64,000 nucleotides of DNA from positions 1,921,501-1,985,500 of the forward strand of contig SMMW01000627.1 of NCBI GenBank assembly GCA_004794655.1. The letters run 5' to 3'. Both the position numbers and the translations under genes were made by a program. The notes below the pieces were generated by a model. It searched no databases and had not been told where the DNA came from. It saw only the letters and a program-made list of their open reading frames with translations. Shown one piece after another: positions 37,538 to 46,460 of this stretch (positions are counted from its first letter, which is position 1; each line of letters starts with the position of its first letter). Origin of the DNA: Marisa cornuarietis (taxonomy: Eukaryota > Mollusca > Gastropoda > Architaenioglossa > Ampullariidae).

Positions 37538-37608
37538 TTTTTACGCGCTCAAGAGAGAGTCGTCTGCTGTGTGTTTTTACGCGCTCAAGAGAGAGTCGTC
37601 TGCTGTGT
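37538..37608 (+). repeat. 35-bp tandem duplication at the inner edge of the left arm
   Basis: TTTTTACGCGCTCAAGAGAG followed by AGTCGTCTGCTGTGT occurs twice in succession. The right arm keeps one full copy and the start of a diverged second (TGCGCGTAAATACAC). Confidence 0.85.
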
Positions 37609-37654
37609 CGTCTTAGACTTAAAGCAATCTCCCCCCCCCCAAAAAAAAAAAAAA

Positions 37655-37777
37655 ATGTCAACCAATAATGTGATTGGAACAGTTCGGGCCCTGATGGAGA
37701 CCGTTTCTGGCTTCCGCGAAGCGGTTAGAGACGTTTTGGACGAAGAAGATTTTCTTCCACAACATGTCAGCATTTGA
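37655..37777 (+). CDS. Possible first exon of the transposon's plus-strand gene
   Basis: An ATG just inside the left arm opens 40 codons (starts MSTNNVIGTVRALMETVSGF) with an acidic end (DVLDEEDFLPQH), then TGA. Its position mirrors that of the transposase start codon relative to the right arm. GTCAGC within the CAACATGTCAGC stretch is a poor donor and no better donor is obvious before the stop. It may be the N-terminus of the HECT-type protein, a free small ORF, or chance. I recognise no domain in it. Confidence 0.35.
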   Translation: MSTNNVIGTVRALMETVSGFREAVRDVLDEEDFLPQHVSI

Positions 37778-37964
37778 CATGTTTACATACATGTATGTTA
37801 ATAGTATTGCGTTATGGTCAACTTGAAGGTGCGGGAATGTTTCTTTCTGTGGGGAGGATGAGTTCTTTAGTAGGCGTTCGTGCTAAGTGCATGCTACGAG
37901 TGTATGAGAGGGAGTGATGGTTGACTTATGATATTTTGGTGGGGATGAACAAAGCTAAAGAAAA

Positions 37965-38153
37965 GCGGATGGCCGAGTGGTTAGAGCGCTGGCGTCCGAA
38001 CCGAAAGCGCTTTGGTTCAATTCCCGATAAGCGCAGCAAACTTCCCCCAGCTGAAGGGAATGGGTACCTGACTCCTTAGAGGGTTGGGGAAGGTAAGGTC
38101 TCTAACATCACTCCCCAACGACCTGAAAAAGGATGTTGGATGACCTTTACCTT
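37965..38153 (+). mobile_element. tRNA-derived SINE nested in the transposon
   Basis: A 189-bp element bounded by the 9-bp duplication TAAAGAAAA (37956-37964 and 38154-38162). The 5' part is tRNA-like: GCGGATGGCCGAGTGGTTAG (box A TGGCCGAGTGG) and box B GGTTCAATTCC, in the style of a class II (Ser/Leu) tRNA. The body has GGGAATGGGTACCTGAC and the end is GACCTTTACCTT. It is a different family from the SINE at 33982. It inserted after the transposon and lies between the two plus-strand coding segments, perhaps inside an intron. Confidence 0.85.
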
Positions 38154-38260
38154 TAAAGAAAACCCAAGGACCGTCAAAAGAAAGTCTAGACTAAAGTGAC
38201 CGCCAGCATTAAGTGTCCAGAGAACGTCTCTCACCTCAATAGCCCAGACCAGTCTTTTAG

Positions 38261-38449
38261 ACATTTATATCGGGAATGAGAACAATCCCTCCTGGAGGAT
38301 GCTCCTTCGAGCAGGTTGTAGTCCAGTCATCACTTTCAATGAAGATGGCTATCAGGATTGATTTACCTCGGCAGCTTCCACTGGGAAAGACTTTTTCAGA
38401 AATTATGGTGGAAGCCGTCAAAGGATCGGTTGTTATAGACAACATGTAA
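38261..38449 (+). CDS. Terminal exon resembling the C-lobe of a HECT E3 ubiquitin ligase
   Basis: Follows a good acceptor (CCAGTCTTTTAG ending 38260) and stays open for 62 codons to TAA. TFISGMRTIPPGGCS matches the HECT C-lobe pattern FxTGxxxxPxGGF. LPRQLPLGKTFSEIMVEAVK followed by GSVVIDNM matches the last strand, helix and C-terminus (LPxxxSxxxFxexxxxAIxxGxxxFxxx). At the position of the catalytic Cys (usually S-T-C-F before xxLxLP) this copy reads M-K-M-A, so the active-site cysteine appears to be Met. HECT enzymes move ubiquitin from E2 via that cysteine, so this copy should be inactive or act differently. Upstream HECT exons are not visible; they may be missing or too short to see. Confidence 0.45.
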   Translation, partial: TFISGMRTIPPGGCSFEQVVVQSSLSMKMAIRIDLPRQLPLGKTFSEIMVEAVKGSVVIDNM

Positions 38450-39079
38450 TGATCAATATTTATGGGAAACCAAGAGGAGTAACCCTATAGGTGGCGCTGA
38501 ATGGTTATGAGTACAAGAAGTTGTGGATGCTTACTATGCAAACATAGAGGCTAGATCCCAGTGTAACAATGTCTCCATTATTCATCTCAGAGGAATTTTT
38601 TTGTAGTACTTTGTAATATTTTTAAATCTGATAATTCTGAAAGTCTTGATTTTAATCGTTCATGCATTAATACAATACAATATATTCTTTAATGCTTATG
38701 CCTCCTTTGGGACCATGTGACCATGTGACCAAACATGTTTTACTGAAATTTGTTTTAGTAGATCCTGATCCTGTAAATAATTTGTCATGTATTTTTTACA
38801 ACACTTTGATGATTCCATACATCGGAATGTGGATATCTAATCTCATAGTAACTTAGGAATCAATTTTACTTTTCTTATCCCTCATAATGCAAAGTCAACC
38901 TTGAAACACTTTTCCGTCAAATAAACCAACTGTTCCATTTTCGCAGCGTCAACAACTATTGATGTGTGTGTCTGCCAATCTGCCAAGTTGTTTTGTATAC
39001 TCCACAATCACCGGAGCTTTAATATTACTCCTTATTACTTTTAAAAGTTCACAACATGAAGTAGGCCACATTTTGGGAT

Positions 39080-39240
39080 TGGTGGCGCCCGTCACCAAGC
39101 CAGTGAGAATCCCATGAATGTTGTGTTTGTATTTTGGCTCCAACGTACCTATCTCTAAATATGACACCTGCTTACAGGGCTGACTGTCGGTGGTTTTCTC
39201 TGGGTACTCCAGTTTCCTCTACTCTGTGCCATAGACCATT
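39080..39240 (+). mobile_element. SINE fragment inside the transposon
   Basis: GGTGGCGCCCGTCACCAA, CACCTGCTTACAGGGCTGAC and GGGTACTCCAGTTTCCTCTA recall the body of the SINE at 33982 and related elements. Box B is degraded and no target duplication is evident. Confidence 0.45.
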
Positions 39241-39244
39241 GATA

Positions 39245-39271
39245 TGTGTGTGTGTGTGTGTGTGTGTGTGT
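39245..39271. repeat. (TG)n microsatellite
   Basis: Uninterrupted TG run at the end of the SINE fragment. Confidence 0.85.
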
Positions 39272-40478
39272 ACAATAGACTAAAAAAGGCACCCCAGAAA
39301 CAAACATTATCTTTTTAACAAATTTGATTAGATAGTGAACAATTGAGATCTGCAAAGACTGTAGAACAGCCAAGACAGAGTAGATATTTGAGGGAAACAA
39401 AGAAGAAGTTGTTTCTTGCATTAAACTATTTTATTTGTAATGATCATGGTCACCATCATCTTATATAGTTCAGTATCACATTGAATAAAAGAAGCTTATA
39501 TAATGAAGTGTGGGGACAAAAAAGTAATTTTTAAACAGTAACAAAATAAAATCAACATCAGAAAATTACAGAGCATGATATATTAAAATATGTGAAAATG
39601 CACCAGCAAATAATACCGGGTGTATCAATAATTTAAAATGTGTCAACATTTCAAATGAAACAACACTTATGTACATGAAGCTTTGGATTCTTATATGACA
39701 CAATGCACCTAAGAACTATATTAGTGATTTAAAATAAAATGGATAAAAGTTGACAAAGTTAAGATACATTCAAAACTGACTGTGTTCATCAATGAGAAAG
39801 AGATGCATATTTTTTCAAACATGTAAGTGCATTAAAAGTAACAAAATCAAGAACATAATAATGACAATTTAACAGCCCATTTGTTATGTTTGGCCATGTT
39901 ACTGGCATGACACTCTATGTTAATACACATCAGGGGGACCCCATATTGAACAGAGGAAGAACTGGCTTAGGACATAAAAGAACGGGTGGTTCCACACAAG
40001 ACCTGTTCACCACTGCTCAGGACAGGCCTGAGTGACAAATCTCGTCAACCACTGCATCCATCTAGTTATTTTCAATGATCAGAACCAGCAGACAAACATA
40101 AGTCAATCATCACCTGGTACCAGTCAAGGATTGTGATTTATGATGATGTTGCACATCAATCAATGAGTAATTACTGTGATATTAATCATAGTAAATAATA
40201 CAGAAGAATTCGACTGGCAGAGGTTAAAGGTCTGAAAATGCCTTGCAGGACCACTTTTTATCATTATACATGGTAAAGAAAAGAAGCAAGACATGTACAT
40301 ATGAGTTATCTGAATATATATACATATATACACACACACACTGTGAAAGAAAAGTACCAAGGCATGTAATTATAGATTATCCAGATGTACTACAGAGAAC
40401 AACTTTCAGTTTTGACATATTTACCTCCCCCAACCTCCCACCATTTGCTTAAATCTAGACTGAAAATACTATAATAAA

Positions 40479-41495
40479 TTATTGGTTTAAGTGCTGAAGT
40501 ACAAACTCAGCAACTTTCTTATATACAGTAACTGGATGATCACTTGACAGTGGGTCAACCATTCTTTTTAAAGTTTGAAAGTCTTCAAAGGACAGTGGGC
40601 ATGAAATAGGCAACACACTGACCTGTGAAAGCTCACAGCGTTGTAGTTCATCTATGGATATACCAGGGTTATGGAAACTGGTATCATTCTCATATTGACA
40701 AATTAGGTGTTGATTTAAATGAAATAGCTGGATGGGTGTGTGGTTGCCTTCTGTAAAAATTGAGTGATGATTGTGTGCACTTCTGAATTCTGCTAATGTC
40801 TGATTTATTCGTGGCTTAAAAACATAGTGTAAACAAAAAAGGTCTGTCTCATTAGCTCTATCTAAAATACCATCCTGTTCCATTTGCAAAAAAATACTTT
40901 TAAATGTTTGACCTACCTGCAGATTGACATCTCTGTGGAGACGTTCAACACGATTATTATGTACAGATGATCCTGCAATCACAGACCTATTACCTCTTTG
41001 AGACGCCATCTCATTCCATACCCCAACATTCTCACCTCCATAGTCAGTCCTGACACGTATAGGCCACCCATATTGCTCCGTGGCACTTAAAAACAATCTG
41101 GTGACCACAGTTGAATTATTGCTGTTGGAACATTGTAGATATAAAATTGTTCTGGAAAATCCATCTATTGCTGCATGCACAACAAATTTCCACATGATTA
41201 GTTTATGGGCACCATCAATGTGCCATAAAAAATTGGGACATGGCACAGAGTACACACGTCTGCATACTGTATGTGTCAGGCGCTCAACACAACCTTCCGG
41301 ATCAACTTGATGCAACATCTCTCGGATTCTTCTTCTCTGTATATATATTCCCCTGCTTCTTAAGTGGCCAGTTATGTAGACTTCTCCTGCATTTGGAAAC
41401 TGGTCTTTTATGTCTTTTAATTCTTTTTCCAGGTCTTCATCATTAATGTCTGTATACCTGTGACTTCGAATATCCAGTCCAAAAATAATATGCAC
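40479..41495 (-). CDS. Transposase exon C: DDE integrase core
   Basis: 338 open codons. The first codon is GTG and a TGA lies two codons upstream, so this is an internal or terminal exon, not a separate gene. After the catalytic core comes a conserved C-terminal region (FCLHYVFKPRINQTLAEFRS, AHNHHSIFTEGNHTP) typical of this family. Confidence 0.85.
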   Translation of the reverse strand: MHIIFGLDIRSHRYTDINDEDLEKELKDIKDQFPNAGEVYITGHLRSRGIYIQRRRIREMLHQVDPEGCVERLTHTVCRRVYSVPCPNFLWHIDGAHKLIMWKFVVHAAIDGFSRTILYLQCSNSNNSTVVTRLFLSATEQYGWPIRVRTDYGGENVGVWNEMASQRGNRSVIAGSSVHNNRVERLHRDVNLQVGQTFKSIFLQMEQDGILDRANETDLFCLHYVFKPRINQTLAEFRSAHNHHSIFTEGNHTPIQLFHLNQHLICQYENDTSFHNPGISIDELQRCELSQVSVLPISCPLSFEDFQTLKRMVDPLSSDHPVTVYKKVAEFVLQHLNQ

Positions 41496-42576
41496 ACGTC
41501 AAAAAAGTCAGGCACACAACACCAAAACTTTATTGTAAAGATCATTTTAAAACTAGTCTTAAAATTGTTGCTAAAGATGCTTTTAAAAATATCAGCTACA
41601 ATATTATGTCCTAAACTTGGTTTGTGGGGTTATTAACAGATTATACATTACTTTGACAAAGTTATTGTATTACTGTAGTAAAAATTTAACATTGTTTAGC
41701 ATCTAGTTGGCAGACCGTAGGATGTATTGTAAAATATGAAAATACAACAGGCAAGAGTAGCAGAGTCTAACTGCAGATTTGCTTTATGGCCAATATGTGG
41801 CCATATGGCATCTTTTTCTAAAATCTAAGCAATTTATGCACACGAAAACATTTAAGCAATGAAAACCTGTCCAAAGAAATATATTAATTTATCTTACCTT
41901 CTTTTTGAAATCTTTTATAAAGAGTTTTATGGGAAACTCCAACCATGCTGGCCAGCCTCTTCACTGGTAGATGGAGATCAAACAAAAGTTCTGATGCATA
42001 CTCGAGGTCCACATCTTTTCTTTTTCGTGTTGTTGAACTCTGTGTAAATGTATTCATTATACAATTCAAAAAAACTTTTGTTACATCTTTTGTAAATTAC
42101 AAACACTTTAAAGTGCAAACCAAGTGTTGGCAAAAAGCTGTTACATGCCGAAAATACATATCGGTTCCATGGTAAATGATATGGATCTCGTATACTTTCT
42201 GTGGACCCGATGTTTCCGGTATTCTGTTCAGCCATAGGGGCGTGACACTTTAATTAATACTCTTCATATTTTCAAGACTCCTATCTCCTGATCGCTGTCT
42301 TTCTTTCTCTCTGTAAGTTAACCATTCGTAGCTATTCGCTGTTGTAGATTTCGATTTTACTCATTCAAATGGCATTTCTGTTTGTTAATTTTACAGCGCT
42401 TTAACCATACATATAGTTCCATGCCTCCACTGCGAACACCAGGTGCGTTTGTTTTTTCCCACGTAACTATAGTTACAATGGATGCTCTTACTAAATAGTG
42501 GTCAGTATTCACATGTATCTCAAATTAAAATAAACAAACGTACCTCATCAGAGTCACGAAGTTCTCGTTCAGCCAT
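40479..42576 (-). CDS. Transposase: helix-turn-helix plus DDE integrase core
   Basis: Minus-strand gene of at least three exons. Exon A (42576-42544) codes MAERELRDSDE and ends with donor GAG|GTACGT. Exon B (42039-41898) follows acceptor TTTACACAG in phase 0. It codes a helix-turn-helix (LPVKRLASMVGVSHKTLYKR) and ends GAAG|GTAAGA. Exon C (from about 41495 down to 40479) codes the integrase core. Counting from the first open codon of exon C, the acidic triad is D94 (WHIDGAHK), D151 (RTDYGGEN) and E184 (NNRVERLHRD), spacing D-56-D-32-E. The core is intact and uninterrupted. The B-C junction is unresolved: no AG acceptor gives the right phase upstream of GLDIRSHRYTDIND, so either a small exon is missed or the acceptor is mutated. 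The protein belongs to the metazoan integrase-core family with HNxRxERLxRDV. Confidence 0.8.
41898..42039 (-). CDS. Transposase exon B: helix-turn-helix
   Basis: 142 nt between acceptor TTTACACAG and donor GAAG|GTAAGA. Codes a basic stretch (TTRKRKD) and a resolvase/Sigma-like helix-turn-helix ending KRFQKEG, expected to bind the terminal repeats. Confidence 0.65.
42544..42576 (-). CDS. Transposase exon A: start codon
   Basis: 33 nt coding MAERELRDSDE, ending GAG|GTACGT in phase 0, which fits exon B. It sits just inside the right inverted repeat, where the arm's CCAAT box could drive it. Confidence 0.55.
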
Positions 42577-42629
42577 AATGCAAGCACAACAGGAAAGCCG
42601 ATGCGTAAGAGACCAGTTGTTCTTCTATT

Positions 42630-43089
42630 TTGCGCGTAAATACACACAGCAGACGACTCTCTCTTGAGCGCGTAAAAACAAGAACGAAGGGCATTGCTAC
42701 GAGCGCACTGATTGGTTGGTCTTTGACCTTCTTTTCCCATATGCAAATGAGCCAGCCTCGTTCCGTATACATTGCAAGTCAGAAGTTATAGAATGCAATG
42801 TATAAATATAGATTTCAAATGTATAGCTAGAATGCATTCTATAGCTAAAGAATTGAAAGGTATATATAAAATGAATTGGATAGCAACTTCTGAGTATAAT
42901 ATAAATGAAACACTTCGGTTTTTACCGAGTTTTTCTCTCTCTAGCTATACATTGCAATGTATAATTATACATTGCGATCTATAAGTATAAAATGCAATGT
43001 ATAGCTATACATTGCATTCTATAATTATACATTGCAATGTATAGCTAGAAATAGCAAATTTGAGAAAATTCCCCTCTTGGCGCCCCATA
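42630..43089 (-). repeat. Right terminal inverted repeat
   Basis: Reverse complement of the left arm without the expanded 40-bp array. Ends GGCGCCCCATA. Confidence 0.9.
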
Positions 43090-43095
43090 ACCCAC
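43090..43095. repeat. Right target site duplication (ACCCAC)
   Basis: Identical to 36961-36966. Confidence 0.85.
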
Positions 43096-43499
43096 ACCCC
43101 TTGACTCCACAAAGCCCGCTTAACTCCGCTTTCATCAATGACAGCCCAGCACGCGCTACTAACGCCCCCGCGCGCCGAATTTCACGAGACGCACGAGAAG
43201 ACGAAGAAGCGATAAAACAACATCTTGAGCCTCGTCAGTGACGACCGCCAGAACATCAAACGCGTTCTCTCTGTATGTTAAAGACCACCCCGAGTGCCAG
43301 GATATTCTTCGGTGTAATATGGGAATCTGATCTCTCTAATCTTAGAGATAGCTTTGGTCCTGTCACGAGATACGAACCTTTGTTTAAAGCATCTTCGCTC
43401 TCTCTGTCGTTTTGAAAACAAATGACGATCTCGGGTCATTTCTTTCACACTTACATTTACAATACTTCCAGTGTAAAAACACATGGGTATGGTCACGTT
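43096..43499. other. Non-coding, CpG-rich at 43120-43270
   Basis: No gene recognised. The segment after the transposon is rich in CG dinucleotides. Confidence 0.4.
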
Positions 43500-46460
43500 T
43501 TGTGTGGAGGTAAGGTTACATGTTTGTTTCGTGTAAGGTCCTTGGGTTTTTTGTGGGGGTATTGTAGTTTGTTTTGTGTGGAGGTAAGGTGGTTTGTGAG
43601 TTTTGTGTAGAGGTAAGGTGGTTTACGAGTTTTATTCATAGAGGTAAGGTGGTTTGTGAGTTTTGTGTGTAGGTAAGGTGGTTTGTGAGTTTTGAGTGGA
43701 GGTAAGGTGGTTTGTGAGTTTTTTCTTAGAGGTAAGGTGGTTTGTGAGTTTTTTTATAGAGGTAAGGTGGTTTGTGAGTTTTTTTTATAGAGGTAAGGTG
43801 GTTTGTGAGTTTTGTGTAGAGGTAAGGTGGTTTACGAGTTTTATTTATAGAGGTAAGGTGGTTTGTGAGTTTTGTGTAGATGTAAGGTGGTTTACGAGTT
43901 TTATTCATAGAGGTAAGGTAGTTTGTGAGTTTTTTCTTAGAGGTAAGGTGGTTTGTGAGTTTTTTTTTATAGAGGTAAGGTGGTTTGTGAGTTTTTTTTC
44001 ATAGAGGTTAGGTGGTTTGTGAGTTTTGTGTGGAGGTAAGGTGGTTTGTGAGTTTTGTGTAGAGGTAAGGTGGTTTACGAGTTTTATTCATAGAGGTAAG
44101 GTGGTTTGTGGGTTTTGTGTACAGGTAAGGTGGTTTGTGAGTTTTTTCTTAGAGGTAAGGTGGTTTGTGAGTTTTTTTTATAGAGGTTAGGTGGTTTGTG
44201 AGTTTTGTGTGGAGGTAAGGTGGTTTACGAGTTTTATTCATAGAGGTAAGGTGGTTTGTGACTTTTTTCTTATAGAGGTAAGGTGGTTTGTGAGTTTTTT
44301 TTATAGAGGTTAGGTGGTTTGTGAGTTTTGTGTGGAGGTAAGGTGGTTTGTGAGTTTTGTGTAGAGGTAAGGTGGTTTACGAGTTTTATTCATAGAGGTA
44401 AGGTGGTTTGTGAGTTTTTTTTTATAGAGGTAAGGTGGTTTGTGAGTTTTTTTTCATAGAGGTTAGGTGGTTTGTGAGTTTTGTGTGGAGGTAAGGTGGT
44501 TTGTGAGTTTTGTGTAGAGGTAAGGTGGTTTACGAGTTTTATTCATAGAGGTAAGGTGGTTTGTGGGTTTTGTGTACAGGTAAGGTGGTTTGTGAGTTTT
44601 TTCTTAGAGGTAAGGTGGTTTGTGAGTTTTTTTTATAGAGGTTAGGTGGTTTGTGAGTTTTGTGTGGAGGTAAGGTGGTTTACGAGTTTTATTCATAGAG
44701 GTAAGGTGGTTTGTGAGTTTTTTCTTATAGAGGTAAGGTGGTTTGTGAGTTTTTTTTATAGAGGTTAGGTGGTTTGTGAGTTTTGTGTAGAGGTAAGGTG
44801 GTTTACGAGTTTTATTCATAGAGGTAAGGTGGTTTGTGAGTTTTTTTTATAGAGGTAAGGTGGTTTGTGAGTTTTTTTTCATAGAGGTTAGGTGGTTTGT
44901 GAGTTTTGTGTGGAGGTAAGGTGGTTTGTGAGTTTTGTGTAGAGGTAAGGTGGTTTACGAGTTTTATTCATAGAGGTAAGGTGGTTTGTGGGTTTTGTGT
45001 ACAGGTAAGGTGGTTTGTGAGTTTTTTCTTAGAGGTAAGGTGGTTTGTGAGTTTTTTTTATAGAGGTTAGGTGGTTTGTGAGTTTTGTGTGGAGGTAAGG
45101 TGGTTTACGAGTTTTATTCATAGAGGTAAGGTGGTTTGTGAGTTTTTTCTTATAGAGGTAAGGTGGTTTGTGAGTTTTTTTTATAGAGGTTAGGTGGTTT
45201 GTGAGTTTTGTGTGGAGGTAAGGTGGTTTGTGAGTTTTGTGTAGAGGTAAGGTGGTTTACGAGTTTTATTCATAGAGGTAAGGTGGTTTGTGAGTTTTTT
45301 TTATAGAGGTAAGGTGGTTTGTGAGTTTTTTTTCATAGAGGTTAGGTGGTTTGTGAGTTTTGTGTGGAGGTAAGGTGGTTTGTGAGTTTTGTGTAGAGGT
45401 AAGGTGGTTTACGAGTTTTATTCATAGAGGTAAGGTGGTTTGTGGGTTTTGTGTACAGGTAAGGTGGTTTGTGAGTTTTTTCTTAGAGGTAAGGTGGTTT
45501 GTGAGTTTTTTTTATAGAGGTTAGGTGGTTTGTGAGTTTTGTGTGGAGGTAAGGTGGTTTACGAGTTTTATTCATAGAGGTAAGGTGGTTTGTGAGTTTT
45601 TTCTTATAGAGGTAAGGTGGTTTGTGAGTTTTTTTTATAGAGGTTAGGTGGTTTGTGAGTTTTGTGTGGAGGTAAGGTGGTTTGTGAGTTTTGTGTAGAG
45701 GTAAGGTGGTTTACGAGTTTTATTCATAGAGGTAAGGTGGTTTGTGAGTTTTGTGTGGAGGTAAGGTGGTTTGTGAGTTTTTTATAGAGGTAAGGGGGTT
45801 TGTGAGTTTTGTGTGGAGGTAAGGTGGTTTGTGAGGTTTTTTTTATAGAGGTAAGGTGGTTTGTGAGTTTTGTGTGGAGGTAAGGTGGTTTGTGAGTTTT
45901 TTTATAGAGGTAAGGTGGTTTGTGAGTTTTTTTATAGAGGTTAGGTGGTTTGTGAGTTTTGTGTGGAGGTAAGGTGGTTTGTGAGTTTTGTGTAGAGGTA
46001 AGGTGGTTTGTGAGTTTTTTTATAGAGGTAAGGTGGTTTGTGAGTTTTGTGTGGAGGTAAGGTGGTTTGTGAGTTTTTTATAGAGGTAAGGTGGTTTGTG
46101 AGTTTTGTGTGGAGGTAAGGTGGTTTGTGAGGTTTTTTTTATAGAGGTAAGGTGGTTTGTGAGTTTTGTGTGGAGGTAAGGTGGTTTGTGAGTTTTTTTT
46201 ATAGAGGTAAGGTGGTTTGTGAGTTTTTTTATAGAGGTTAGGTGGTTTGTGAGTTTTGTGTAGAGGTAAGGTGGTTTGTGAGGTTTTTTCATAGAGGTAA
46301 GGTGGTTTGTCAGTTTTGTGTGGAGATAAGGTGGTTTGTGAGTTTTTTTAAATAAAAGTAAGGTGGTTTGTGAGTTTTTTGTGGAGATAAGGTGGTTTGA
46401 GAGTTTTTTTAAATAGAAGTAAGGTGGTTTGTGAGTTTTGTGTGGAGGGGGTTTGTTTTG
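43500..46460. repeat. 29-bp minisatellite with about 425-455 bp higher-order period
   Basis: About 100 units of near 29 bp, core GAGGTAAGGTGGTTTGTGAG followed by variable TTTTGTGTAGA, TTTTTTATAGA, TTTATTCATAGA or TTTTTTCTTAGA. The rare variant GTGTACAGGTAAGG recurs at about 44121, 44576, 45001 and 45455, giving a higher-order period of about 425-455 bp. The plus strand is nearly free of C (strong GT skew). Confidence 0.95.

Larger units (their letters stand above)
36967..37584 (+). repeat. Left terminal inverted repeat
   Basis: The first roughly 125 bp (36967-37090) match the reverse complement of the right end without a difference that I can see. The palindromic array then intervenes. From about 37260 to 37584 the match resumes with two substitutions (ATAGATTG against ATACATTG, and AATGCGCTT against AATGCCCTT). 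It contains an octamer-like ATTTGCAT (37468-37475) and a CCAAT box (37501-37505). Confidence 0.9.
38450..40478. other. Transposon interior without recognisable genes
   Basis: AT-rich sequence between the 3' ends of the two convergent genes. Holds a SINE fragment (39080-39240) and a TG run (39245-39271). No further coding segment supported. Confidence 0.55.
36967..43089. mobile_element. IS3EU-like autonomous-type DNA transposon, 6123 bp
   Basis: A complete element: 6-bp duplication ACCCAC at both ends, termini TATGGGGCGCC...GGCGCCCCATA, and inverted arms of about 618 bp (left) and 460 bp (right). It carries a minus-strand gene for a helix-turn-helix plus DDE transposase and a plus-strand gene ending in a HECT-like exon. 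TAY...RTA ends, a 6-bp duplication and an IS3/retroviral-type integrase core fit the eukaryotic IS3EU superfamily as I recall it; I could not compare sequences. The near-identity of the two arms argues for a recent insertion. Two SINE copies lie inside it. Confidence 0.8.

Noticed and set aside
37965..38036. Possible functional tRNA gene (Ser/Leu-like)
   Set aside because: Boxes A and B are present, but the acceptor stem does not close properly and the sequence continues into a SINE body bounded by a 9-bp duplication.
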